Below the pieces are notes generated by a model that searched no databases, had not been told where the DNA came from, and saw nothing but the letters and a program-made list of their open reading frames with translations. Positions 1-9,500 of a stretch of 64,000 nt of DNA are shown here, in pieces. This DNA comes from Catenuloplanes niger. Lineage in GTDB: Bacteria > Actinomycetota > Actinomycetes > Mycobacteriales > Micromonosporaceae. The position numbers and the translations under genes were made by a program. Position 1 is the stretch's first letter. Every line of letters begins with the position of its first letter. The DNA lies in contig NZ_JAVDYC010000001.1 in NCBI RefSeq assembly GCF_031458255.1, positions 6,953,001 through 7,017,000 on the forward strand. Direction: 5' to 3'.

Positions 1-1
1 C

Positions 2-3000
2 CGGCGGCGGCCGCGCGCGGTGCCGCTGATCACCGGTGAGAGCGGCGGTCTCGGCGACTTCCTGGAGCGGGAACTGCGGCGGCGCAGCGAATCGGCCAGC
101 GCCCGGCGGCTGCAGGCCCAGTTCGACCGTGGCGCGGCACCGCACCAGCAGCGGCTGGTGGTGGTGTTCACCGGCTTCGACCCGGTGTCCGAGTGGGGAC
201 GCTCGGCGCTGCTGCGCGCGCTGCTCGAGGCGGCCGGGCCGGCCATGGGCATCACGCTGATCTTCCTGGGCCGGCGGGAGACGGACGAGCCGGGCCGGGT
301 GGACCTGCGGGTCACCGTCTCGCCGTCCGGCGGACTGTCGCTGACCGGCCGCACCGGCACCGGCGCGGCCACCTCCGAACTGTCCCAGGCCGACCAGGTC
401 AGCCTGCCGATGGCGGAGCTGATCGCCCGGAAACTGACGCCGCTGACGCTCACCGACGAGCACGAGCAGGTGCTCGCGCGTACCGTGTCGCTGATCGAGG
501 CCCTGGTGGCCGGCCGCAGCCTGGACGCGGCGCTGAGCGGCCTGTGGGACCCGAACATGGGACCGGAGCGGCTGCTCAAGGTGCCGATCGGCACGGACGG
601 TGACGGCCAGAGCGTGGTGCTGGACATCAAGGAGTCCGCGCAGGGCGGTTCCGGGCCGCACGGCCTGATCGTCGGCGCGACCGGTTCCGGCAAGAGTGAG
701 CTGCTGCGTACCCTGGTCGCCGGTCTGCTGGTCACCCACTCGCCGGATCTGCTGAGCATGGTGGTGGTCGACTTCAAGGGTGGTGCGACGTTCGCGCCGG
801 TGGCCGGCATGCCGCACGTGGCCGGCATGATCACCAACCTGGCGGACGACGCGGCGCTGGTCGAGCGGGTCCGGGTCGCGCTCGCCGGTGAGCAGCAGCG
901 GCGCCAGCAACTGCTGCGCGCGGCCGGCAACGTCGACTCGATCAAGGAGTACCAGCGCAAGCGGCAGGCCGGCGAGACCGGGCTCGACGGTGCACCGCTG
1001 GAGCCGATGCCGTACCTGCTGGTGATCATCGACGAGTTCGCCGAGCTGCTGTCCGCGCACCCGGAGTTCACCGAGCTGTTCGTCCAGATCGGACGCGTCG
1101 GCCGAAGCCTCGGCATGCACCTGCTCTTCTCCACCCAGCGGCTGGAGGAGGGCCGGCTGCGCGGTCTGGACTCGCACCTGTCGTACCGGATCTGCCTGCG
1201 CACGTTCAGCGCGCAGGAGAGCCGCACCGTGATCGGCACGACCGACGCGTACCGGCTGCCGCCGATCCCCGGTTCCGCCTACCTGAAGGTCGACGAGACC
1301 ATCTACCGGCGGTTCCGGGTCGCGCACGTCTCCGCGCCGTGGATCTCGCCGGAGGAGCGCGAGGCCGAGTCGATCTCGACCTCGATCCTGCCGTACGAGA
1401 TGCGCGCGCTCACCGCCGCCGACCTCTACGAGGAGGAAGAGGAGGACTCGGCGCCGGTGCTGACCGGCGACGGCCCGACCGAGCTGAGCGTCATCGTCGA
1501 CCGGCTGTCCAGCCGCGGCACGCCGGTCCGCCAGGTGTGGCTGCCGCCGCTGCCGCGCGCGATCCCGCTGGACACGCTGCTCGGCCCGGTCGCGGTGCAG
1601 TCCGGCCGTGGCCTGTCCGCCACCATGTGGCCGATCTCCGGTCAGCTGCGCATCCCGCTCGGCGTCGTCGACCTGCCCGGCCAGCAGGCCCAGGAGCCGC
1701 TGCTGCTGGACTTCGGCGGCCCGCACGGCAACCTCGCGATCGTCGGCGCGCCCCGGTCCGGGCGCAGCACCATGCTGCGGACCCTGATGCTGGCCACGAT
1801 CCTCACGCACACGCCGGCCGAGGCGCAGTTCTACTGCATCGACTACGGCGGTGAGACGCTGCACCCGTTCGCGACCGCGCCGCACGTCGGCGACGTGGCG
1901 GGCCGGATGGACAAGGAGATGGTCGGCCGCATGCTGGCCGACACCCGCGCGCTGATCACCGGCCGGGAGAAGGTCTTCCGCGAGCTGGGCATCGACTCGG
2001 TGGCCGAGTTCCGGTCCCGGCGCGACTCCGGCCGGCTGCCGGAGGGCCTGCGCGCGGCGGACATCTTCCTGATCGTGGACAACTGGGGTGCGCTGCGCAC
2101 CGACATGGACCACCTGGAACCGGTCATGGTGGAGATCGCCTCGCGCGGCCTCGGTGTGGGCGTCCACCTGATCCTCACCACCAACCGGTGGATGGAGATC
2201 CGGCCGGCGCTGCGGGAGAGCATCGGCACCCGCGTCGAGCTGCGGCTCAACGACTACAACGAGTCGGACATCAACCGCCGGATGGCGCAGGCGATGCCGA
2301 CCAGCGTGCCCGGCCGGGCACTCTGCCCGCCCGGCGTCTACAGCCAGGTGGTGCTGCCGCGCGTCGACGGACGGGACACCGACGAGGGGCTGCGCGACGC
2401 CCAGCAGGACATCCTGGCGAAGGTCGGCCCGTCCTGGTACGGCAAGCCCGCGCCCGGCGTCCGGATGCTGCCGCGCCGGGTGGTCCGCGACGAGCTGGTG
2501 TCCGCGGACGCCACCCCGACCGCGGTCCCGATCGGCATCGGCGAGCCGGACATCTCCACGATCAGCCTCGACCTGGTCACCGGCGACCCGCACTTCATCG
2601 TGTTCGGCGACACCGCGTCCGGCAAGAGCATGTTCCTGCGCACCTGGCTGCGCAACCTGATCGACCGGCAGACCGGCTGGGAGGCGCGGGTGGTCCTGAT
2701 CGACTACCGGCGCTCGCTGCTCGGCATCGTCCCGGAGGGGCACCTCGGCGCCTACGCCGCGGACTCGCAGACCACGAAGACGTACGCGCAGCAGATCGCC
2801 GGCAAGCTGCGGGAGCGCATGCCCCCGCCCACCATCACGCCCGAGGAGCTCAAGGCGCGCACCTGGTGGGAGGGGCCGGAGATCTACGTGGTCATCGACG
2901 ACTACGACCTGGTCGGCGGCAGCATGCAGTCGCCGCTCGCGCCGCTGATGGAGTTCATCCCGCACGCCCGCGACATCGGCTTCCACGTCATCCTGACCCG

Positions 3001-3271
3001 CCGGGTCGCCGGTGCCGGCCGGGGCGCGGTCGGTGACGCGTTCTTCTCCCGCGTGCGCGAGCTGGGCGGTGGTGGCCTGATCCTGTCCGGCGACCCGCGC
3101 GAGGGCCAGCTGCTCGGCACCGAGAAGGCCGCGGTGCGGCCCGCCGGCCGGGGCGCGCTGCTCTCCCGTGGCAAGCCGACCCGCCTGATCCAGATCGCGA
3201 TGGACGAGGCGCCGGCGGACGACGAGCCGGACGCCGCGGCCGGTTCCCCGTTCGCGGCGTCCACCCGATGA
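2..3271 (+). CDS. eccC: EccC-type T7SS ATPase (FtsK/SpoIIIE family), 5' end outside window
   Basis: This is the motor ATPase of type VII secretion, which recognises WXG100 substrates and drives export at the inner membrane. The frame is open from the first bases, so the membrane-anchored N-terminus lies upstream; the GTG at 20 is probably internal. Three FtsK-like ATPase domains are visible. Domain 1 has Walker A GATGSGKS (about 674-697) and a Walker B-like LLVIIDEF (about 1016-1039). Domain 2 has a degenerate Walker A, GAPRSGRST, with Arg for the invariant Lys (about 1745-1771). Domain 3 has GDTASGKS (2606-2629). One intact first site followed by weaker sites is usual for EccC, where ATPase 1 powers transport and the later domains bind the substrate signal. 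The gene is fused (EccCa+EccCb in one chain). It is followed after 154 bp by the WXG100 pair, the normal ESX order. Confidence 0.95.
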   Translation, partial: RRRPRAVPLITGESGGLGDFLERELRRRSESASARRLQAQFDRGAAPHQQRLVVVFTGFDPVSEWGRSALLRALLEAAGPAMGITLIFLGRRETDEPGRVDLRVTVSPSGGLSLTGRTGTGAATSELSQADQVSLPMAELIARKLTPLTLTDEHEQVLARTVSLIEALVAGRSLDAALSGLWDPNMGPERLLKVPIGTDGDGQSVVLDIKESAQGGSGPHGLIVGATGSGKSELLRTLVAGLLVTHSPDLLSMVVVDFKGGATFAPVAGMPHVAGMITNLADDAALVERVRVALAGEQQRRQQLLRAAGNVDSIKEYQRKRQAGETGLDGAPLEPMPYLLVIIDEFAELLSAHPEFTELFVQIGRVGRSLGMHLLFSTQRLEEGRLRGLDSHLSYRICLRTFSAQESRTVIGTTDAYRLPPIPGSAYLKVDETIYRRFRVAHVSAPWISPEEREAESISTSILPYEMRALTAADLYEEEEEDSAPVLTGDGPTELSVIVDRLSSRGTPVRQVWLPPLPRAIPLDTLLGPVAVQSGRGLSATMWPISGQLRIPLGVVDLPGQQAQEPLLLDFGGPHGNLAIVGAPRSGRSTMLRTLMLATILTHTPAEAQFYCIDYGGETLHPFATAPHVGDVAGRMDKEMVGRMLADTRALITGREKVFRELGIDSVAEFRSRRDSGRLPEGLRAADIFLIVDNWGALRTDMDHLEPVMVEIASRGLGVGVHLILTTNRWMEIRPALRESIGTRVELRLNDYNESDINRRMAQAMPTSVPGRALCPPGVYSQVVLPRVDGRDTDEGLRDAQQDILAKVGPSWYGKPAPGVRMLPRRVVRDELVSADATPTAVPIGIGEPDISTISLDLVTGDPHFIVFGDTASGKSMFLRTWLRNLIDRQTGWEARVVLIDYRRSLLGIVPEGHLGAYAADSQTTKTYAQQIAGKLRERMPPPTITPEELKARTWWEGPEIYVVIDDYDLVGGSMQSPLAPLMEFIPHARDIGFHVILTRRVAGAGRGAVGDAFFSRVRELGGGGLILSGDPREGQLLGTEKAAVRPAGRGALLSRGKPTRLIQIAMDEAPADDEPDAAAGSPFAASTR

Positions 3272-3425
3272 GGGACGGCCGGGGACACCCGAATCGGTCA
3301 CTGTCGGCGTCCTGGACCGGCCTGACATGCTGCCCCCACCGGTACGACCCGAGCGCCGTCCGGCTCTCGTCCACAGGTTTCCCGCCGGGATCGCCAACTC
3401 CCGGCATCGCACCGAGGAGGACATC

Positions 3426-3743
3426 GTGGCGTTTGAGGTAACCCCGGAATACGTGGCCGACGCGGCCGCGAACTGCACCACCAGCGCGACCGAGATCGAG
3501 GCGCAGCTGCAGGTCACCCGCAACTACGTGATCAGCCTTCGGGACGAGTACGAGGGTGTCGCGGCGCTGAACTTCGACGCGCTGATGGCCGACTTCGACG
3601 CGTTCGGCGTGATGCTGCACAACGCACTGATCAACATCGGTGACGGCCTGCGCGGCAACTTCAACAACTACACCACCGTCGAGGAGTTCGCGACCACGAA
3701 CCTGGTCGAGGTCAACGGCGAGATCCCCGGCGTCTACTTCTAG
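3426..3743 (+). CDS. WXG100-like small T7SS protein (degenerate WXG)
   Basis: The predicted product is a 105-residue helical-hairpin protein of the EsxA/EsxB (WXG100) class, expected to be exported as a dimer with the next gene product. The GTG at 3426 was chosen because GAGGAGG (3414-3420) sits five bases upstream; an upstream ATG frame extension lacks such a site. At the turn where WXG normally lies the sequence reads YEG followed by VAALNF, so Trp is replaced by Tyr. Downstream the motif YTTVE fits the YxxxD/E secretion signal near the C-terminus. It lies between eccC and a second WXG100 gene with a 38-bp gap, so it is probably co-transcribed. Partnering with the downstream protein is inferred from gene order only. 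Confidence 0.85.
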   Translation: MAFEVTPEYVADAAANCTTSATEIEAQLQVTRNYVISLRDEYEGVAALNFDALMADFDAFGVMLHNALINIGDGLRGNFNNYTTVEEFATTNLVEVNGEIPGVYF

Positions 3744-3781
3744 CCCTCGTTCCCCGTCAGCACGCCACGAAGGAGCCACCC

Positions 3782-4093
3782 ATGGCCGACGTTTACGGCA
3801 CCCACCTCAAGGTCCCGGACAGCCTCGGGGACGCCGGTCCGTTCATCAACGGCATCTCCCGCGAGATCGTCGACAACCTGATGATGCTGGAGAGCAAGCT
3901 GCTGCCGCTGGCCGAGACCTGGACCGGTGACACGTACATCTACTTCGAGGACCAGCGCAAGGCGTGGAACGTCGCCGCGGACGGCCTGTTCGGCCCCGAG
4001 GGCATCATGGGCATGATCGCCCACGCGCTGAACGTCAACTACAACAACTACACCGAGGCCGAGCTGACCAACACGGCCACCTGGAAGCACTAA
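3782..4093 (+). CDS. WXG100 family T7SS protein (EsxA/EsxB-like)
   Basis: This is a 103-residue WXG100 protein with the canonical turn ETWTGD (WxG = WTG) near the middle and a YTEAE (YxxxE) export motif near the C-terminus. AAGGAG (3770-3775) precedes the ATG at 3782. It is the second member of a tandem pair and probably forms the heterodimer with the 3426-3743 product. The stop codon (TAA 4091-4093) directly abuts the ATG of eccD, so the two genes are likely translationally coupled. There is no signal peptide, as expected for the family. Confidence 0.93.
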   Translation: MADVYGTHLKVPDSLGDAGPFINGISREIVDNLMMLESKLLPLAETWTGDTYIYFEDQRKAWNVAADGLFGPEGIMGMIAHALNVNYNNYTEAELTNTATWKH

Positions 4094-5470
4094 ATGGCCG
4101 ATCAGCGCAGCCTCGTGACCGTCGTCGGCACGCGCAAGCGGGTCGACGTGGCGCTGCCCGCGGCCGCGCCGGTGGGCGAGTACGCGGGCCGGCTCGCCGA
4201 TCTGTGCGGCCAGGACAGTCACGACGTGTTCCCGCCGGCCTGGTCACTGACCCCGGCCGGCGGGGCACCGCTGGCGCTGGAGGAGACCCTCGCGGACGCG
4301 GGGATCGCCGACGGCGCGGTGCTCTACCTGATCGACGTCGCCGGTGATCCCGGCGGCGAGCCCGCGATCGAGGACATCGAGGAACTGGTCGCGGACCAGA
4401 CCGAGGACTACCGCTCCAAGGAGAGCCCGCGCGGCCTCGTGGTGATCGGGCTGTCGCTGGCCTGGCTCGCCGCGGCCGGCGTCGTGCTGCTGTGGCTGCA
4501 CGGCGGGCTGGCGGCCGCGATCGGCATGACGCTCGCGGCCCTGGTGCTGCTCGGCACCTCGTGGGGCCTGCAGCAGCGGCGCTCGGCCGTACCCCCGGCG
4601 TTGACGCTCGCCATGTCCCTGGCCTCGGCCGCGTGCATGGCCACGGCTGGCGGGCTGCTCTTCGCGGAGCTCAGCGCGGACCTCTGGTGGGTCGGCGTGA
4701 TCGCCGGCGCCAACCTCGGCATGATCATGTCGTTGGCCACCACCCCCGAGATCATCCTGTTCGCGGTCGAGCTGCAGATGCTGGTCGCGGGCCTGCTGGT
4801 CCCGCTGTTCCTGCCGCTGCGGGTGAACGCGGCGGAGGCGTCCGCGGCCGTGGTGGTCGCGGCCGTCGCGCTGCTCGGCGGCTCGAAATGGATCTCGGCG
4901 AGCATCACCGCGTGGGCCTCCAAGCCGCCGAAGGCGAGCGCGCCGATGGCGCAGGCGGTCACCGTGATGCTGGTCCGGGCGCGCGGCGTGCTGACGTTCG
5001 TGATCGCCGGTCCGGTGCTGGCGCTGACCATCGCGCAGCCGGTGCTTGCGCTCTCCGGCAACTGGTGGGCGATCGCGCTCTCCGCGGTCGCCGGCGCCGC
5101 GCTGCTGGTCCGGACCAAGCAGGCCGGCTTCCGCAGCGAGGCGGTCGCGTTCGGCGTCGCGGGCCTGACCGGCGTGTTCTCCGCGATCGGTGCGATCGCG
5201 GAGCGGTTCTTCGGCACCGGCGGGACCGCCGTGGCGCTGGTGATCGGCGGGTTCGTGGTGCTCGGCATCGGCGTGCTGATCACCCTGGTCGAGCTGCCGA
5301 TCACGGAGTCGACCACGGACGTGTCACTGGCCGGCGCGGCCGCGGCCGGTCGCCGTTCGGTGGCCGAGGTGGTCGGCATGCTCTGCAACCTGGCGGTCGC
5401 GCCGCTGGCGATGGGCGTCTACGGCGTCTACGGAGAACTGGCGGACATCGGAGCCGGCATCATCAACTGA
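4094..5470 (+). CDS. eccD: EccD-type T7SS integral membrane protein
   Basis: The 458-residue product has a ubiquitin-like (YukD-type) cytosolic domain over about the first 90 residues, then a strongly hydrophobic region of about eleven transmembrane segments. This is the domain order and length of EccD, the main membrane-pore-lining subunit of the ESX core complex. The ATG at 4094 follows the previous stop with no gap and uses the end of that gene for ribosome recruitment. No duplication or truncation is seen. It is the last gene of the visible core operon and is followed by a strong hairpin (5487-5516). Identification rests on architecture and gene context. Confidence 0.92.
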   Translation: MADQRSLVTVVGTRKRVDVALPAAAPVGEYAGRLADLCGQDSHDVFPPAWSLTPAGGAPLALEETLADAGIADGAVLYLIDVAGDPGGEPAIEDIEELVADQTEDYRSKESPRGLVVIGLSLAWLAAAGVVLLWLHGGLAAAIGMTLAALVLLGTSWGLQQRRSAVPPALTLAMSLASAACMATAGGLLFAELSADLWWVGVIAGANLGMIMSLATTPEIILFAVELQMLVAGLLVPLFLPLRVNAAEASAAVVVAAVALLGGSKWISASITAWASKPPKASAPMAQAVTVMLVRARGVLTFVIAGPVLALTIAQPVLALSGNWWAIALSAVAGAALLVRTKQAGFRSEAVAFGVAGLTGVFSAIGAIAERFFGTGGTAVALVIGGFVVLGIGVLITLVELPITESTTDVSLAGAAAAGRRSVAEVVGMLCNLAVAPLAMGVYGVYGELADIGAGIIN

Positions 5471-5486
5471 CCCGGCGGCGGTACGG

Positions 5487-5516
5487 CGGGGCGGGAGGCG
5501 CTGGCCTCCCGCCCCG
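5487..5516. terminator. Bidirectional hairpin terminator between convergent genes
   Basis: A perfect 13-bp inverted repeat (5487-5499 against 5504-5516, loop of four bases) lies in the 52-bp gap between the stops of eccD and the convergent acidic-protein gene. There is no long T tract, which is common for GC-rich actinobacterial terminators. Confidence 0.8.
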
Positions 5517-5522
5517 GCGTGT

Positions 5523-6272
5523 TCAGGAGTTCGAGAGGTTGCCGGTGTTGTTGTCCATGGTGACCTCGGTGATGACCGGTGGGTCCGGGAACTGGCTGGC
5601 GAAGTCGATCTGGGCGTACGCCAGGGCGGCGCCGTCCACGGCCAGTGTGAACTGGCTGACCAGCGTGATGACGTCGGCGCAGGACGCGATCAGCCGGTTC
5701 TGGAACGTTTCCAGCTGCTCGACCATCTCCCGGCTCGGCCCGGCGTAGCTGTTGCTCTCGGTGCCCGAATTCCAGTACATGCCCGTGCTGAAGTCGAAGG
5801 ACTCGTTCTCCTCCATGTAGGTGAACTGGTCACCGTCCGGGCCGACGTCGTCCGCGCTCTGCACCGAGAAGACCCAGAGGTGCTCCTTCACGTACTTCTT
5901 GTGCTCGTCGTACGCGGTGACCGCGGTTTTCAGGTCGGTGATGGCGAGCTTGACCGTGTCCACGACGTTGCCGGTGTTGATGGTGAACGGCTGGACGTAG
6001 GGGATGGTGTCCGGGAGCGGTTCCTGGTCGCTGTCGCCGGTTTTCGGCGCGTCGACGTCGATCGTGGGGCCGGACTGCCAGCGTCCGTCGGGGTCGTCGG
6101 TCCAGGTCTCGCTGACGGTGAGGGAGGGTGGGTCGACGTTCGCCGCCGGTGCGTCCAGGTTGCCGACCTCGGGGAGCTGTGGCGGTGGCGGCTCCTCCTC
6201 GTCCTCGTCGTCGCTGGTGTCGATCGGCGGCTGGGAGTACGGTCCGGGAATTACGATCTTGTCATCGGCCAT
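5523..6272 (-). CDS. Acidic T7SS-locus protein of unknown function, possible substrate
   Basis: This 249-residue protein is unrecognised. The start at 6272 is set by CGAGGAGC (6279-6286, minus strand) about six bases upstream of an ATG; a longer frame to 6374 has no such site. The first 90 residues are disordered-looking, with an Asp/Glu run and a Pro run. The second half (about residues 100-215) has two amphipathic helical stretches around a polar turn, a shape like WXG100/EspA-type hairpins but without WXG. It has no signal peptide, membrane segment or cysteine pattern. It faces the giant WXG-headed gene across a divergent promoter region, so it could be a partner, chaperone or co-substrate of that protein. 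That role is inference from position and shape. Confidence 0.75.
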   Translation of the reverse strand: MADDKIVIPGPYSQPPIDTSDDEDEEEPPPPQLPEVGNLDAPAANVDPPSLTVSETWTDDPDGRWQSGPTIDVDAPKTGDSDQEPLPDTIPYVQPFTINTGNVVDTVKLAITDLKTAVTAYDEHKKYVKEHLWVFSVQSADDVGPDGDQFTYMEENESFDFSTGMYWNSGTESNSYAGPSREMVEQLETFQNRLIASCADVITLVSQFTLAVDGAALAYAQIDFASQFPDPPVITEVTMDNNTGNLSNS

Positions 6273-6525
6273 GACGGTGCTCCTCGGGGTCCGTGAACGT
6301 CGACGCGGGCGTCCGGCCCGCATCACGACAGTCGTCCGCAGGATCACTGTGGAGCTGACTGTCCGCCCCGGCAACGTCCCTTTTCCGGGTACCCGGCCGC
6401 GGGTAAACGTGGGCCTGTCCCGGGCCGGCGTGCGCCCTCTATCGTTGCGGTGCTCGGTCCGCCGCCGTGGGGGTCGACGCCGCGCGGCCCGGTCCGCCCG
6501 CGCGGAAGGCCCGGGAGGTAGGCAC
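6273..6525. promoter_or_regulatory. Divergent intergenic region between acidic protein and giant WXG-headed gene
   Basis: These 253 bp separate two divergent starts and must hold both promoters. The GTG of the giant gene is preceded by GGGAGG (6513-6518). A 12-bp palindrome CCGGGTACCCGG (6385-6396) overlaps a second short inverted repeat and could be an operator. The TGAACC-N16 promoter found elsewhere in the window is absent, so this unit is probably regulated differently. Confidence 0.45.
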
Positions 6526-9500
6526 GTGGCAGACGAGGGCGCGATTCATCCGGATCCGGCGAACATCGAGGCGCTGGCCAAGCAGTGGCGCCTCTTCGGT
6601 GACCAGATCGGTGCGCTCACGGACACCGTCAACCGCATCATCGGTGCGGACTTCCCCTCGTACGACGAGTTCAACGAGCACACCCCGGTCGGCGAGGACA
6701 AGTACAACTACGTGTCCCAGAACGAGATCCCGGTCTTCCCGCACGTCGGTGTGACCTGGACCGGTGACACGTTCAAGCAGGTCAACCGCACCGGTGAGAT
6801 CATCATCGTGCGGATCATGCGGATTCGGCAGGCGTGCTACGAGATGGCCACCTCGCTCGACGAGGTCGCCGCGGAGCTCCGCGCCGCGCTGAAGAAGAAG
6901 GAAGGTCAGGAGCTCCTCGACCTGATCATGACCATCCTGACCGGCGTCGGCATGGCCCTGATGCTGCTGATGCTGCCGCTGATGGCGATCACGCTGCCGG
7001 CCCGGCTCGCCATGCTCTTCGCCGGTCTCGGCCGCGTGCTCAGCGTGGTCGGCGAGCTGGTCGCCAACATCCTCAGCAAGATCCCGTTCATCTCGCAGAA
7101 CGTGGCGCAGTACATCGGCGTGTTCGTCAACGGCGCGTTCTGGGCCGCCGCCGTCGATCTCGGTATCCAGGCCGCGGTCACCCAGACGCACGGCATGCCG
7201 TTCCAGCCGGACCCGGTCGGCACGACCTTCAACATCCTGCTCGGTGGCGCGCTGGAGCTGGCGTTCTTCAAGATCTTCAAGCCGGTGGGCGGCCTCGGCG
7301 GCGGCAAGATCGGATCCAGCTTCGACAGCGGCGTGCTCGGCCCGGACAAGATCGCGAACAACACCACCGACATCAACAACATGATCTACAACGCCGGGAA
7401 CCTCCCCGGCGCCGGCACGCTCAACAAGGCCGGCACCTTCGAGGCGCCGCCCACCGGCAGCAGCGCGCCGACCGCCGTGCCGAACAACGGCAATCCGATC
7501 GCCGGTGTCAGCAGGGTCGACCTGAACGGCATCAACACCCGGCCGGGCGTCGACATCACCGCGCCGCCGCCCAAGTTCACCGGCGAGATCAGCGCCTCGT
7601 CGACGGACGGTGCGATCGCACCGGTCGGGGTGAACACCCCGCCGCCGTCCACCCGGCGGCCGTCGGTGGACACGGTCCGCACCGGCAACTCGTCCTTCAG
7701 CGACACCTCGCTGACCTCCCGGCCGCCGACCTCGCCGTCGCGGGTGGAGCTCGGCAACACCAACATCTCCGGTACGAACCTGGAGCCGCAGCCCAGGATC
7801 ACCACGAACGGGCCGGACCAGACGGCACCGCCGAGGATCGGCGGGCAGAGCTTCGACGCCACGCCCACGTCCCGGCCGCCGACGATCGAGGCCTCGAACT
7901 CGGCCAACACCAACAACCTCACCGTCCCGAACAACATCGGCTCCACCGGCGGCCCGCCGTCCCGCATCGAGACCGGCGACATCGCGCAGCGCCAGCCGCA
8001 GCTCGGCGAGCTCGCCGTGGGCGGCAACGGCCAGGTCCCCCCGCCGCGCGCGCCGCAGGCGGGCGGCGACCAGATCCCCGGCGGCGTCCAGGCGCCCGGG
8101 CCGCTGCAGGGACGGGCACCGGTCGAGACGCCCGGCGACGTGGTCTCCCGCCCGCCGAGCAGCGCGAGCAGCCCGGTCGACACGCCCGGCCTGCACCCGA
8201 ACGCGAACTCGCCGGGCAACACCACCAGGGTGCCGGCGTCCGGCAACCTGCCGGATTCCTCCGCCCTGCCGCCGGGCCAGCAGATCGCGGGTCCGGGCAA
8301 CCCGGTCAACAACCCGGCCGACGTGATCAACGGGACGTCGCCCGCGCTCGACGCGTCCCGCGGCCGCCCGACGGGTGTGCCGGACACCCCGTCCTCGTCG
8401 CGGTCCTCGTCGCCGGACGCCGTCCGCTCGCCGGAGTCGTTCCGGTCCCTCCCGGAGCCGCCGCGCCAGGGCGCCGTGGGCGGCGAGCCGGTCCAGCGTC
8501 CGGACGTGGTCCGCAACCCGCCGGTGGAGTCGTCACGTCCGGGTTCGGTCCCGGGCGGCGAGCCGGTCCAGCGTCCGGATGCCCTCCGGAATCCGCCGGT
8601 GGAGTCGTCGCGTCCGGGATCGGCCGTGGGTGGCGAGTCCTTCCAGCGGCTGGACGCGATCCGGAACCCGCCGCCGGAGTCGCGTCCGGGTGCGGTCGGG
8701 GGTGGCGAGCCGGTCCAGCGCCTGGACGCCCTCCGGAATCCGCCGGTGGAGTCGTCGCGTCCGGGAACGCCCGTGGGCGGCGAGTCCCTCCGGCAGCCGG
8801 ACGCGTTCCGCAACCCGCCGGGGGAGTCGTCGCGTCCCGGTTCCATCGGCGGCGACTCGTCGTTGAGCTCGCTGCCGCCGGGCCGCAAGGCGCCGGCCGG
8901 CGCGGACCCGAGCCTGGCCGACGCCGGTGCGCTGCAGCGCCGGCCGCCCGCGGAGTCGATCGAGTCGAGCCGGCCGGTCACGGACCAGTCCGCCCTGTCG
9001 AGCCCGCCGATGCAGCCGGTCGAGCGGCTCCCCGCGTCGGCGGGTGCCGGTGGCGACGGCGCACCGGTCCAGCGGACGCCCGCACCGCCCACCCGCCCGG
9101 CGGCGTCCTCGTCCGCGCCCGAGCCGCAGCGCACGCTGCCGGGCGCGGAGACCCTGTCCGTCCGCGACGTGAGCCCGCCCGGCAGCCGGGCCGGTGAGTC
9201 CGACGGCGCGAGCTCGGTCGGCGGACGCACCTCGGATCTCTCGGAGACCCCGTCGATCTCCCGGTCGGCCCGGAGCGGGCGCGACACCGTCGACCCGTCG
9301 ATCGACCGTCGGCTGGAGGCGTCCAGCCTGGACTCGTCCGTCGGCGGCCGCGGCTCGGATGCGTTCCCGCCGTCCCGGCCGGACACCCCGGTCAGCTCCC
9401 GGCCCGGGACGCCGGAAACCCCGGCCACCTCGCGGCCCGGGACGCCGGACGGCGACACGCCCACCACGAGGAGGTCCGTCCTCGGCAGCACGGTGGAGGA

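Noticed and set aside
6004..6525. N-terminal extension of the first giant frame to 6004
   Set aside because: It would run through the divergent promoter and into the acidic-protein gene; GTG 6526 has a strong ribosome site and starts a WXG-type domain.
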